Shown: one piece after another, positions 52,108 to 61,601 of the stretch
Layout: each line of letters begins with the position of its first letter
Numbering within the stretch: position 1 is the stretch's first letter
From: Paenibacillus nanensis
GTDB taxonomy: Bacteria; Bacillota; Bacilli; Paenibacillales; Paenibacillaceae
Direction of reading: 5' to 3'
Length of the DNA: 64,000 bases
NCBI RefSeq assembly: GCF_003583765.1
Contig: NZ_QXQA01000001.1
Span: forward strand, 496,001-560,000
Position numbers and translations under genes: made by a program
The notes under the pieces: model-generated
The model's input: only the letters and a program-made list of their open reading frames with translations
Told to the model about the DNA's origin: nothing
Databases searched by the model: none

Positions 52108-53676
52108 ATGTATAAGGTTTTGCTAGTCGATGACGAGATTTTGGATTTAAGGGGCATGCAGACGTTTATTCCATGGGCTGAGCTTGGCATGGAGGTCGTT
52201 GCGGCCGTCACGAGCGGTTTTGCCGCAAGCGAGGTCATTGAGAGAGAAAGAATCGATATTCTCATTACCGATGTGCGCATGCCCAACATGTCGGGGTTGG
52301 AGCTTGCCCGGAAGGCGCTGGATATTCACGAGAAGATCAAAATTATTTTTGTAAGCGGATATCAGGACTTCCATTACGTCAAGCAAGCTTTATCTCTTAA
52401 CGCTTGCAGCTATGTCGTGAAGCCGATGGATGATAACGAATTGATCGAATCGCTGCGTAAGCTCCGCGCCGAGCTGGACGAGGAGAAAAAGCTGCTCGAG
52501 ACGGAGCAGCTGTACAAGCGCATGGTTCCGATGGCCAAAAATGAATATATGCTGCAATTGCTGGAGGGCTCTTGGAATCTGAGCACATCAGATTCGCTCA
52601 TGGAGGAATACGGGCTCACCCAAATGCGTTGGCCGGTTCAGGTCGTCATCGCGGAGCGGGATGATTGGATTCGAATGAAAAATGCGAACGTAACGTTGGA
52701 CGAGGCGGAGATGTCGAACGTTTTTTGGAGTGCGCTTCTAAGCAAATGCAAGAAGCTCGGCATCCGGCATTTTTGCCGGGTGACAGACCGGCGCATGGGG
52801 CTGCTGCTAGAGGCGGCCGTTCCTTTGGAGCAGCTCCGGCAGGAGCTGGGCAGAGATGCTTTGGAGGCTCCTTTTACGGTAACGATAGGGGTCGGAGAGG
52901 CCGTGCATACGCCGTATGCGCTGAAGGACTCGTATAAGAGAGCGCTGGCCGCGCTGGACTATAAAGTATTTTACGGAAAAGGAAAGGTTATACACCACGA
53001 TGCTGTTCAAGCGTCGCAAATGAAGGATGTGCAGAGCCTGGACATCCAGCTCGACGCGTTGTTTGAAGCGATGACCAGCTATGATCTAGTGAAGGTGCAC
53101 GATGAGCTGGGGATGCTGTACGGTCTTGCGAACAATATGCGGTCGAAGTTTTCGATTCAAAATTTTACGATTTTCCTGTTGATGAAGCTGGACGCGTACT
53201 TGCAGAAGAGCAACGAGGATTTGTTCCAAATGCTGAATTTGGATTTTAACAGCCTGGATGTGCTGCTTCAATATGAGACGATCGATGAGATTCATACGTG
53301 GCTGCGTTACCGGGTTTACGAGCTTTCGGAGCTGCTGCAGAACAAAAAACAGAAAAAAAACTGGAAGCTGGTTCAAGATATTGTGAGCGATGTGAAGCAG
53401 CGGCTGCATGAAAACATAACGCTTAAGGATGTCGCGGAGAAATATTCGTTCTCCCCCAATTATTTGGGCCAGATCTTTAAAGAAGAAATGAATATGAATT
53501 TCAGCGATTATGTATCGATGCTTCGCATGGAGAAGGCAGGGACTCTGCTTATGGAGACGAATCTGAAGGTGTATGAAATCGCGGGTCTGATCGGGTACCG
53601 TTACCTACCGTATTTCAGCAGGCAGTTCAAGGACTATCATGGCAAAACGCCGCTGGAGTACCGCAGAAAGCTATGA
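52108..53676 (+). CDS. YesN-type AraC response regulator
   Basis: This 522-residue regulator has a receiver domain with Asp55 in LITDVRMPNMSG, a central region, and a C-terminal AraC domain with ITLKDVAEKYSFSPNYLGQIFKEEMNMNFSDYV and IAGLIGYRYLPYFSRQFKDYHGKTPLEYR. ATG 52108 is chosen because the MYKVLLVDDE start fits receiver domains; a GGAGA motif lies 11-12 bases before it, somewhat far. Unlike the galactan cluster, here the regulator precedes the kinase gene, which it overlaps by four bases. It probably controls the ABC genes upstream. Confidence 0.88.
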   Translation: MYKVLLVDDEILDLRGMQTFIPWAELGMEVVAAVTSGFAASEVIERERIDILITDVRMPNMSGLELARKALDIHEKIKIIFVSGYQDFHYVKQALSLNACSYVVKPMDDNELIESLRKLRAELDEEKKLLETEQLYKRMVPMAKNEYMLQLLEGSWNLSTSDSLMEEYGLTQMRWPVQVVIAERDDWIRMKNANVTLDEAEMSNVFWSALLSKCKKLGIRHFCRVTDRRMGLLLEAAVPLEQLRQELGRDALEAPFTVTIGVGEAVHTPYALKDSYKRALAALDYKVFYGKGKVIHHDAVQASQMKDVQSLDIQLDALFEAMTSYDLVKVHDELGMLYGLANNMRSKFSIQNFTIFLLMKLDAYLQKSNEDLFQMLNLDFNSLDVLLQYETIDEIHTWLRYRVYELSELLQNKKQKKNWKLVQDIVSDVKQRLHENITLKDVAEKYSFSPNYLGQIFKEEMNMNFSDYVSMLRMEKAGTLLMETNLKVYEIAGLIGYRYLPYFSRQFKDYHGKTPLEYRRKL

Positions 53677-55439
53677 AAATGATGCGAAAATACCGGTATC
53701 TGCCGTTCGGCTATAAGCTGATGCTCTCTTATTGCGTATTTATTGTCATTCCGGTGCTTGTTATAGGGTATATTGCGAATTCCATCTACGTGAAGTCGAT
53801 ACGGGAGCAGATGGAGAGCAGCGCGAACGGAACGCTAAGCCAAATTAACGACAACGTTTCTTATAAAATCGAAGATTTGATTCGCGTTTCGGACTTTTTT
53901 TATTATGACCAGGCGTTAGCGGGCGCGCTGCGCAATTTCGAGATGGGCTGGGTAGGCTACGAGGCGACGACCAATTTGGTGCTTCCCAAAATTACGGCAT
54001 ACAAAGAGGCGTCCAGCATTAAGCTGTGGCTCTCGGTTTATATTCACAACCCTGATTTTCCGGAGATTTACCGGAACTACAGGGGGACCGATCCGCTGAA
54101 GCACCTGGAGAATCCTTACGATCTCTACCATATTACGCGAATCGAGAATAGAGATTGGTACCGGGACTTCCCCGAGGAATTATACGGGCAGACGATCGTG
54201 TGGAAGCAGGTTGAGGATGATGCTGCATTCGGCCGGATCTCCTTGCTGAGACGGCTGGTTAACGTGCAAGTTGCGGACAAGGTGGGAGAGATCGGATTTA
54301 TTCGGCAAAGCGTCTATCTGTCGGATTTGTTCGAGACGGTGAATTATTCGAAAATCGGCAACGAAGCCACGATCTACATTAAAGATGCAAGCAACCGTGT
54401 CATGAGAGTTTCCGGCAATTCGATCTATCAAGTCGGGGATACGTGGAACGAGCAGGATTTTGCCGGTCATCTGATCATCGATAAAGTCATCCCGAAGCTG
54501 AACTGGAGCATCACCGCCGTTATTCCGAATACGATTTTTGAAAATAAGGTAAATGAGGTTCGCTGGCTGACGTTTTTGATTTGCTTCGTGTTTACGGTCG
54601 TATATTTTGTCTCGGGCGCGCTGATGTCCAACTACTTCTCGAGGAAAGTGAACAAAATCGTCTCCGTGCTGGACTCCTTCCAGGAGGGCAATTTCCACAA
54701 GCGGATTAATTTCAAAGGGAACGACGAGTTCAGCCAAATTTCCAGGGCGCTCAATGAGATGGGGCAAAATATCGGGGAGCTTATTCATAAGGTATATGTT
54801 GCCGACTTGGACAAAAAAGAGGCGGAGCTGGATATGCTGCAAGCCCAGATCAATCCTCATTTCTTATACAACACCTTATCGTCGATCAATCGGCTTGCCA
54901 AGTTCGGGGAGCTTGAGAAGCTGCAGCAAATGGTGATGGATCTTGCGAAGTTTTACCGTCTATCATTGAACGAGGGCCGCATTCTGCTGCCGATTGGCGA
55001 GGAGCTGGAGCAGGCCAGAGCTTATATCAATATCCAGAAGATTAAATATGAAGAGCGAATGGGCGTCACCTTCGATATCGATCCCCGGATTATGGAGTTT
55101 ACGACGATCAAGCTGATCATCCAGCCTTTCATCGAGAACGTGCTGGAGCATGCTTGGTGCGCGGACCGCATTCATATCCGTATCGTAGGCACGCTTGAGG
55201 AAGATCATATTTTATTTAAAGTAATCGATGACGGCGTCGGCATAAGCGCGGAGCTGCTGCAGCAGATGAACGATCCGGAGGAGGGCACGAGCGTCGGATA
55301 CGGCATCCGCAACGTCAACCAACGCATCAAGCTGTACTACGGCAGCGCGTACGGCGTAAGTTTATACAGCCGCTTAGGCATCGGCACGACGGTATCGATC
55401 AAAATTCCGCTCGCGAAAGCCGCGCCGCTGGCCGGATAA
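53673..55439 (+). CDS. YesM-type sensor histidine kinase
   Basis: This 588-residue kinase has an N-terminal transmembrane helix (about 12-32), an extracellular sensor region (35-290), a second helix (about 295-320), a HAMP segment, a His_kinase domain with QINPHFLYNTLSSI (phosphoacceptor His396) and an ATPase domain with IIQPFIENVLEHAW and DDGVGISAE. Its ATG overlaps the stop of the response regulator gene (ATGA), so the two are coupled. It senses the substrate, or a liganded binding protein, of the upstream transporter; this is inference from the arrangement. The gene ends at a long hairpin. Confidence 0.9.
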   Translation: MKMMRKYRYLPFGYKLMLSYCVFIVIPVLVIGYIANSIYVKSIREQMESSANGTLSQINDNVSYKIEDLIRVSDFFYYDQALAGALRNFEMGWVGYEATTNLVLPKITAYKEASSIKLWLSVYIHNPDFPEIYRNYRGTDPLKHLENPYDLYHITRIENRDWYRDFPEELYGQTIVWKQVEDDAAFGRISLLRRLVNVQVADKVGEIGFIRQSVYLSDLFETVNYSKIGNEATIYIKDASNRVMRVSGNSIYQVGDTWNEQDFAGHLIIDKVIPKLNWSITAVIPNTIFENKVNEVRWLTFLICFVFTVVYFVSGALMSNYFSRKVNKIVSVLDSFQEGNFHKRINFKGNDEFSQISRALNEMGQNIGELIHKVYVADLDKKEAELDMLQAQINPHFLYNTLSSINRLAKFGELEKLQQMVMDLAKFYRLSLNEGRILLPIGEELEQARAYINIQKIKYEERMGVTFDIDPRIMEFTTIKLIIQPFIENVLEHAWCADRIHIRIVGTLEEDHILFKVIDDGVGISAELLQQMNDPEEGTSVGYGIRNVNQRIKLYYGSAYGVSLYSRLGIGTTVSIKIPLAKAAPLAG

Positions 55440-55442
55440 GGA

Positions 55443-55504
55443 AAAAGCATCCGTATGCGCAGGGCCGCTCGATCAGCGGTGCCCATGCCTATGCGGATGC
55501 TTTT
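55443..55504. terminator. Long bidirectional hairpin between convergent genes
   Basis: AAAGCATCCG near 55444 pairs with CGGATGCTTT ending at 55503, with an imperfect inner arm and a CCGCTCGATCAGCGG top. T-rich sequence follows on the plus side and A-rich on the other. It lies between the sensor kinase gene and the convergent EamA transporter gene. Confidence 0.7.
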
Positions 55505-55505
55505 C

Positions 55506-56414
55506 TTATGACGCGCTAAGCGTCTTCGTTGCCTTCGCGCGATCGCCGTGCCGAATGAACAGCCATACGCCGAACAGAATGAAGAGGCCGGCGCCAAGCT
55601 GATAGCCGGTCAGCGCTTCCTTCAGAAGAACCCATGCCAGGATGGAAGAGATAACCGGTTCGCCCAGCACGGACATGGAGACGGCGGTGGCATTCATATA
55701 TTTCAGCAGCCAATTGAACAAGTAGTGGCCGAACAGCGTCGGCACGATCGCCAGCAGCAGGAAGATGCCCCATTCCTTCGCTTCGTAGCCGGTAAAGCGG
55801 TTGCCCTGCGCGACATTATAGAAGGCAAGGAAGGTAGCCGCAAACGCGAAGACCCAGAAGCTGTAAGGGAAGGAGTCGATCTTCTCCATCAGCTTCTTGC
55901 CGATCAGCACATGGATCGCGACGGCAACGGTGCCGAAGAACGATAACAAGTCGCCAAGCAGCGCGTCCCCGGACAGCTTGAAATCGCCTGCTCCGATAAC
56001 GACCGAGCCGGCAATGGCGATTCCCATGCCGATGAGCATTACGCTGTTGGTTCTCGTACGGAACAGAAAGTAAGAGCCGACCATAACCATCACGGGCTCT
56101 AACGTCAGGATGACGGTCGAGCTGGCGACCGTCGTTAATCGAAGCGAGGCCATCCACAGCAGAAAATGCAGCGCCAGCATTGCGCCGGATGCAGCCAGCC
56201 ATCCCCACTGGCGGGCAGTCAACCGAAACAGCACATGCCGGTATTTCCACGCGACGGGCAGCAGCAGAAGATTGGTTAAATACAGCCGGTACATGGCAAT
56301 GACCGCCACATCCGCGTCCGACCATCGCACGAAGATCGAGGAAAACGAGATGGCGATAATGCCGATGACATACAGCAGTTCAATTCCGATAAAGCTTTTC
56401 GTGTTGTGATTCAT
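55506..56414 (-). CDS. EamA family (DMT superfamily) transporter
   Basis: This 302-residue membrane protein has ten transmembrane helices arranged as two EamA repeats. The first repeat carries IGIIAISFSSIFVRWSDADVAVIAMYRLY and LRLTTVASSTVILTLEPVMVMVGSYF; the second carries NWLLKYMNATAVSMSVLGEPVISSILAWVLLKE. Such proteins export or import amino acids, nucleotides or drugs across the membrane, and substrate cannot be told from sequence. GGGGAGA precedes the ATG. It is followed upstream (in the same direction) by the exonuclease gene, separated by 39 bases, so they may share a transcript. Confidence 0.9.
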   Translation of the reverse strand: MNHNTKSFIGIELLYVIGIIAISFSSIFVRWSDADVAVIAMYRLYLTNLLLLPVAWKYRHVLFRLTARQWGWLAASGAMLALHFLLWMASLRLTTVASSTVILTLEPVMVMVGSYFLFRTRTNSVMLIGMGIAIAGSVVIGAGDFKLSGDALLGDLLSFFGTVAVAIHVLIGKKLMEKIDSFPYSFWVFAFAATFLAFYNVAQGNRFTGYEAKEWGIFLLLAIVPTLFGHYLFNWLLKYMNATAVSMSVLGEPVISSILAWVLLKEALTGYQLGAGLFILFGVWLFIRHGDRAKATKTLSAS

Positions 56415-56453
56415 CGATGTTGTTTCTCCCCATAACCCAATAAAATGTAATGC

Positions 56454-57278
56454 TTAATCATTTTTTGCCGGCTGATTCGGTTCATTAGCCGCCGCGGCTT
56501 TATTTTTGCCGGGAGGGGACGCTTTCGCGTTTTTTTTCTCCAGCTCCGCCATGAAGTACTCCTTCATCTCGGCTTCCTTGCGGGGATCGTCCAGCTTCAC
56601 CTTATCCTTCAAGACATGCTCCGCGAACGATTCCCATGTCGGCTCGAGCTTCTGCGAGCGCAGCAGACGGATCGCATTCTTCACGAGCCTGCGCTCCTTC
56701 GCGTTGGTGAACAGATCCTTATAGTGCTGAACGTAACTGAAATCGAGCTGATCGTATATTTGACGGAAGATGTCGGCCGTCATCCGGGCATCGTCTAACG
56801 CGCGGTGGGCGGAGCCTTCCGAGGATAACCCGAGATCGGCAAGCGCCGCTTCGACGCTCACGTCGTTCGTTAAGCCTTTGACGCGCAGAAACCCCTTAAG
56901 CAGGTCGAAGTACGGGACGGCCAGCCAATAAGCGTCATCCAATTTATGCATTCGGGTATCGAGCACTATCCGCTTCAGATCTTCGCCGCCCCATGTAATG
57001 AGCATCGGCTGCTCGCTTTTGGAGAGCCACGCGAGGAAATCGCGGATCACCTTTGGGAATCCCTCGGCAGCATCGATGCTTTCTTGCGGAATGCCGGTTT
57101 TTTTCTGAATGAAAGAATTCAGCTTGGCGAAATACACAGGTTTAATGAAATCCGTAAATTCGTCTATCGGGTTCAAGGACGCGTCCAGGCGCACCGCGCC
57201 GATTTCGATGACTTCCATTGGCAGATCGCTGGCGAATTTGCGCCCATTAAATTCAATGTCGAGTACGATATAGTCCAA
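56454..57278 (-). CDS. DnaQ-like 3'-5' exonuclease (DEDDh type)
   Basis: This 274-residue protein has a DEDDh exonuclease domain in residues 1-180: LDIEFNG (Asp7 and Glu9), EVIEIGAV, and the C-terminal AHRALDDARMTADIF with the His-Asp motif. It is related to KapD/ERI-1-like RNA exonucleases and DnaQ proofreading domains. The remaining about 95 residues are helical and charged, ending in a Lys/Ala/Asn/Pro-rich tail. The TTG start at 57278 follows GGAGG by eight bases; an upstream frame to 57341 includes the ribosome site. It could act on RNA or DNA 3' ends. The KapD relation is uncertain. Confidence 0.85.
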   Translation of the reverse strand: MDYIVLDIEFNGRKFASDLPMEVIEIGAVRLDASLNPIDEFTDFIKPVYFAKLNSFIQKKTGIPQESIDAAEGFPKVIRDFLAWLSKSEQPMLITWGGEDLKRIVLDTRMHKLDDAYWLAVPYFDLLKGFLRVKGLTNDVSVEAALADLGLSSEGSAHRALDDARMTADIFRQIYDQLDFSYVQHYKDLFTNAKERRLVKNAIRLLRSQKLEPTWESFAEHVLKDKVKLDDPRKEAEMKEYFMAELEKKNAKASPPGKNKAAAANEPNQPAKND

Positions 57279-57442
57279 ATCAACAACCTCCAATTTTGCT
57301 CGCAGTATCCATTCTAGCAGATTCGCAGCCGAAATGCGCAACGCTTATGCGCGGAAGCCGGAAACGTTATATAATTTTGGCCGGGATTCCATTATACTAG
57401 AGCCAAATAGCGGTTTTCGGAAGCGGAGGCGGAAGTGAAGGC

Positions 57443-58633
57443 ATGAGATCGAACACCCGGTACTCCATCATCAAGGCTTTTAATTTTTTAATTTTTGGAG
57501 CGTTATCGATTTACAGCACGTTTTTTGCCTTATACCTGCAGGAGATCGGCTGGTCAACGCTTGAGATTGGGGCGCTGATGGCCGGCGGTCCCGTCGTATC
57601 GCTGTTCGCCAATCCGTTCTGGGGCTACATGAGCGACCGGTTCCGCAATTTGCGGATGGTGCTGATCGTGATGCTGGTCAGCGCGGCGGTCCTGATGCAG
57701 ATCGTCTTCCTTGCGCAATCGCATACGCTGATTTATTTCACGATGCTTCTTTTCTTTTTCTTTCAGGTTCCGTTGTTTTCGCAAAGCAACAGCTTGATTC
57801 TGAATGCGATTGAAGGGACCAAATATAGCTTTGGGACGTTTCGTCTATGGGGGTCATTGGGGTGGGCGGTCATGGCCGCTTCCGCCGGACCTGCAATCGG
57901 ACAGATTGGAATCACGCGGCTGTGGATTTTATTTACGGCGATGATGCTGTTGTCCCTGCTGTTCGCCCTTGGTCTTCCAAGAGGGGAAGCGAAGCCGCAA
58001 GCGGAAAAGAAGAAGGTGAATTACCGGTCCGTCTTTATGAATCGGACTTTTATTTTGTTCCTTATGGTTGGGCTGGTCCTATCCGTTCCCAATTCGATGA
58101 ACCATACGTTTATAGGCTTGTATATAGCGGAGTTAGGCGGTCAGGCCGAAATGATCGGCTGGGCGGCGTTTTTATCCTCGATCTTTGAAGTCCCCGTATT
58201 CCTGCTGCTTGACCGCTATTTGAAAAGAGACGTAAAGACGATGCTTTTCTGCTTAATATTCGTCAGCCTCCTATTCGCGGTCAGATGGCTGGTTATGGCG
58301 GGGGCGGACAGCGCGGCGCAAATTATGGCGGCGCAGCTGCTGCACAGCGTCACGTTCGGCTGCTTCTATTATATAGGGACCCAGCTGACGGCTCTGCTCG
58401 TTCCGGCCGAGTTCCGCGCGTCCGGTCAAGCGGTATACGCGCTTGTCTACGGCGGGCTGTCAGGCTTGGCGGCGGGGCTAATCGGAGGGTGGCTGTTCCA
58501 GGAGATGGGAGCGCCGGCGATGTATATGGCGGGTACGGTCATGGCGGCGCTCGGATTAGCTGGCTTTGCCGTCTTATTTGCAGCGCTTCGCAGGCGCGGA
58601 GCCTCGCATGTTGAAGAAGGCGCCGCTCTTTAA
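57443..58633 (+). CDS. MFS transporter (MFS_1-like)
   Basis: This 396-residue transporter has twelve transmembrane helices in two halves. The first half includes the family motif FANPFWGYMSDRFRNLR, the DR-type loop between helices 2 and 3 of major facilitator proteins, and GTFRLWGSLGWAVMA. It resembles the PF12832 group, which includes nucleoside and phenylpropionic-acid permeases, but no substrate is evident. A GGAGGCGGAAG precedes the ATG. It is divergent from the exonuclease gene and is followed by the c-di-GMP riboswitch region. Confidence 0.88.
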   Translation: MRSNTRYSIIKAFNFLIFGALSIYSTFFALYLQEIGWSTLEIGALMAGGPVVSLFANPFWGYMSDRFRNLRMVLIVMLVSAAVLMQIVFLAQSHTLIYFTMLLFFFFQVPLFSQSNSLILNAIEGTKYSFGTFRLWGSLGWAVMAASAGPAIGQIGITRLWILFTAMMLLSLLFALGLPRGEAKPQAEKKKVNYRSVFMNRTFILFLMVGLVLSVPNSMNHTFIGLYIAELGGQAEMIGWAAFLSSIFEVPVFLLLDRYLKRDVKTMLFCLIFVSLLFAVRWLVMAGADSAAQIMAAQLLHSVTFGCFYYIGTQLTALLVPAEFRASGQAVYALVYGGLSGLAAGLIGGWLFQEMGAPAMYMAGTVMAALGLAGFAVLFAALRRRGASHVEEGAAL

Positions 58634-58710
58634 AAATATTTTTGCGAAATAGGACAATGGATCTATGAAAATGAGATGGAATCTAGTAAAATCGGATTAG
58701 TAATTGAAAC

Positions 58711-58800
58711 TGAATAAAAAGGCAAACTATGCGAAAGCATAGGACGCAAAGCCACGGGTCTAACAAAACTTTTTTTATGATCGCCGGGTTGCACATCTGA
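58711..58800 (+). ncRNA. Cyclic-di-GMP-I (GEMM-I) riboswitch aptamer
   Basis: The sequence contains the conserved GGCAAAC (58721-58727), a perfect six-pair stem CTATGC/GCATAG closed by a GAAA tetraloop (58727-58742), the signature GACGCAAAGCC (58743-58753 region), and the third stem with ACGGGTCTAA and TGATCGCCGGGTT (58779-58790 region). This layout matches GEMM-I aptamers that bind cyclic di-GMP between the two helices. A terminator (58830-58858) follows as the expression platform, and the controlled gene encodes a GGDEF-EAL protein. Whether ligand turns it on or off cannot be told by eye. The gap 58634-58936 holds nothing else apart from this region. Confidence 0.92.
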
Positions 58801-58829
58801 TTCTACCTACATTGTCATTGGATCATTCG

Positions 58830-58858
58830 GGCCTGGTTGCTGAAATAGCGGCTGGGCC
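58830..58858 (+). terminator. Riboswitch expression-platform terminator
   Basis: A 12-bp stem with several G-T pairs (58830-58841 with 58847-58858) around GAAAT is followed by TTTTC. It lies between the aptamer and the GGDEF-EAL start codon, so it is the probable regulated element. Confidence 0.85.
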
Positions 58859-58936
58859 TTTTCTAATCTATACATACCGTTGCGGACCCCTTATTTTTGC
58901 ATCAAAGATGAAGACTTCTCGCTTTAGGAGGGCCGT

Positions 58937-61579
58937 GTGCCTATGTGGAAACGGAAGGTTCACTCCCAGCTGATGCTCCGATGGCTGTTTTTTGCAGGAG
59001 CATTCGCGCTTTCAATCTTTAGCGCTGCGCAGCATCTGCAGCTTATTTACGGCATCACGTTTGTATTCGCCAATATTCCGCTGCTTATGCTGATGAGGCT
59101 GTACGGCCTGCGGATAGGCTTGGCGTGTTCTGGAATCGCTTACACCGTCGCGATTTTCTTTTTTGACGCTCCCTATTTTATATTGATTTTTTTGCTCGAG
59201 CTTTGCTGGCTTGGACTGCTCCCGAGGAGGAAAATTACCGTATTGGCGGCCGATGTCCTCTTTTGGACGGTGTTCGGCTTTCCGCTAATTTTGCTGATCT
59301 ATCTAAGAACGGGACCGTTTTCTGGGATGGAGTTTTTTGTACTGCTGGCAATATCAGCGGTGAATGGATTTTTTAATACGCTCATCGCCGGGATGACGGA
59401 TTGTTTGCCTATTCTGCGCAGGTTGAGATTTGGGAGAGACGGCGGACGGACGTCGGTTCCGTTCAGCTGCGCTTTGATGAACGTAACGCTTATTACCGTT
59501 ACGCTGCCGTTTTTGCTCGTCATGATGATCAGCGGCTGGAATTCTTATGATGCTACGATGCATGCGGCTAATCAGGCTTCCCGCAATACGGCGCATATGA
59601 TTGCGGATGAACTGAAACAGTGGAGCGAAGAAGACATGCTCGGTCTTCGATTGCAGAATATGATTCAGCTCAGTTATTTGAACGATATCGTAGACCGGCA
59701 CGCGGCGAATCAAGCGTTCGACTTAGCCGTTATGAACCCGGAGCAGCGCTTGCTGGCGGCGTCAAACCCTGTACCATGGGCTGAAGGGATCGTGCTGTCT
59801 ATCCGGGCAGCCAAGGATATTGCGGACAACTTCTATATCGAGATGCCGAAGAGCTCATCATCTAGACTGCTGCCTACTCAGAAGTGGCGCGACGCGCGTT
59901 ACGTATATAAGGCGAATATAAGCGACCGTGTCCCGTTGTTACTGACCATTAGTTATCCAATTGAAAACTACAAGGAACAAATTTTTAAAGACTATCTCTA
60001 TCATCTCCTCTATATGCTGGCCAGCGTCGCGGCAGCGGGGGCGCTTGCTTTCGCCATGAGCCGCTGGCTGAGCCGCGGCCTGATGGAGCTAGCCGGCTCG
60101 ACGACTAACCTGCCGGACAAGCTGAAGCGCAAAATATCGCTGGATTGGCCAACCAGCAGCATTCTCGAAATTAATTCTCTTGTCCACAACGTAAAGGACA
60201 TGTCGCACAATCTGGTGCAGATGTTTCGGGAGTCGGAGCGTATGAACGCGCAGCTGCGCGAATCCGAGGAGAAGCTTCATCACCTGGCATACTATGACAG
60301 CTTGACCGGGCTTCCGAACCGGCATCATTTCCAACAGGCGCTTGGCGCAATGTTCTCGGAGCTGGAGGGAAGCGGCGAACGCGTCGCCGTTATGTTCCTT
60401 GACTTGAACCGTTTCAAGCAAATTAACGACTCGCTTGGCCATGCGGCTGGAGATGTGCTTCTGTGCCATGTCGCTCGGCGATTTCAGGCGCTGTCCGATT
60501 CTTCCTGCAGCGTCTACCGGTTAGGCGGGGACGAGTTTGTGTTCGTGCAGCGCTTCCGTGAAGAACGCGCGCCTCGGGAGCTCGCGGAACGCATATGCGC
60601 CGCTTTTGACCAGCCGTTTATGCTGGGCGAATCCTCCGTGTATACGACAACGAGCATAGGAATCAGCGTGTACCCCAACCACGGCACATCCATTGACGAT
60701 ATTGTCAAAAAAGCGGACATCGCGATGTATGTCGCCAAAGACAAGGGTATGAGCGTGTACCAGTTTTACAACCAGGAGCTTGAAGATTCGTTAAGCGAAA
60801 AAATGGAGCTGGAGAACGGCATGAGGAATGCGGTCGAAGCCGGGCAGCTCTATTTGGAATATCAGCCGAAGGTGGATCCCCATACGGGCGAGCCGGTCGG
60901 GTTCGAGGCGCTTGTTCGCTGGAACCATCCGGAGAAAGGCTTCATCTCCCCGGCCAAATTTATCCCGCTCGCGGAATCTACCGGCTTGATTATCGATATC
61001 GATATGTGGGTATTCCGCGAGGCCTGCCGGCAAACAAAGGCTTGGCAGGACGGGGGACTGATGTCGCTGCCGGTATCGGTCAATCTGTCGGCGAAGCATT
61101 TCGGCCAAGTTCCGCTCGTGGACAACATCCGGCAAATCCTGCAGGAGACGGGTTTGGAAGGGAAGTTTATTCGGATCGAAATTACGGAGAGCGTATTTAT
61201 ACGCAAGCTTGATGACGTGATCGAAATCCTAAAGCAAATACGCGACATGGGGATTGGCGTTTCGATTGACGACTTTGGCACCGGCTATTCTTCGCTGAAC
61301 CAATTGCAGCGGCTTCCGATTTCCGTCGTGAAGCTCGACCGGAATTTTATTGAGAATGCGGACCGGGATAGAAGGAAGTCCTCGGTAGTACGCGCGGTTA
61401 TCGAGCTTGCGCACAGTATGGACTTGAAGGTTGTGGCGGAAGGAATCGAGACGGAGCAGGAGAGAAGCTTCTTCGCCGGGCTGAACTGTGACGAGCTGCA
61501 AGGGTATTATTTCAGCAAGCCGCTGTCCAAGGAGCGTTTTGAACGGTATATTCAAAGCCGCAACGAAAGAGAAGTCTAA
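58937..61579 (+). CDS. Membrane GGDEF-EAL cyclic-di-GMP enzyme
   Basis: This 880-residue protein has about six N-terminal transmembrane helices (10-190), an extracellular region (about 200-355), a further helix near 360, a linker, a GGDEF domain with an intact GGDEF at 530-534, and an EAL domain with EAL at 657-659, DDFGTGYSSL and VVAEGIETEQ. Both active sites look complete; no RxxD inhibitory site is visible five residues before the GGDEF. It could make or break c-di-GMP, with the balance set by the sensor region. GTG 58937 lies five bases after AGGAGG; ATG 58943 is an alternative. Its leader holds the riboswitch. It is co-transcribed with the binding lipoprotein gene 22 bases on. Confidence 0.9.
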   Translation: MPMWKRKVHSQLMLRWLFFAGAFALSIFSAAQHLQLIYGITFVFANIPLLMLMRLYGLRIGLACSGIAYTVAIFFFDAPYFILIFLLELCWLGLLPRRKITVLAADVLFWTVFGFPLILLIYLRTGPFSGMEFFVLLAISAVNGFFNTLIAGMTDCLPILRRLRFGRDGGRTSVPFSCALMNVTLITVTLPFLLVMMISGWNSYDATMHAANQASRNTAHMIADELKQWSEEDMLGLRLQNMIQLSYLNDIVDRHAANQAFDLAVMNPEQRLLAASNPVPWAEGIVLSIRAAKDIADNFYIEMPKSSSSRLLPTQKWRDARYVYKANISDRVPLLLTISYPIENYKEQIFKDYLYHLLYMLASVAAAGALAFAMSRWLSRGLMELAGSTTNLPDKLKRKISLDWPTSSILEINSLVHNVKDMSHNLVQMFRESERMNAQLRESEEKLHHLAYYDSLTGLPNRHHFQQALGAMFSELEGSGERVAVMFLDLNRFKQINDSLGHAAGDVLLCHVARRFQALSDSSCSVYRLGGDEFVFVQRFREERAPRELAERICAAFDQPFMLGESSVYTTTSIGISVYPNHGTSIDDIVKKADIAMYVAKDKGMSVYQFYNQELEDSLSEKMELENGMRNAVEAGQLYLEYQPKVDPHTGEPVGFEALVRWNHPEKGFISPAKFIPLAESTGLIIDIDMWVFREACRQTKAWQDGGLMSLPVSVNLSAKHFGQVPLVDNIRQILQETGLEGKFIRIEITESVFIRKLDDVIEILKQIRDMGIGVSIDDFGTGYSSLNQLQRLPISVVKLDRNFIENADRDRRKSSVVRAVIELAHSMDLKVVAEGIETEQERSFFAGLNCDELQGYYFSKPLSKERFERYIQSRNEREV

Positions 61580-61601
61580 GCAAAATATTGAGGAGACGCC
61601 T

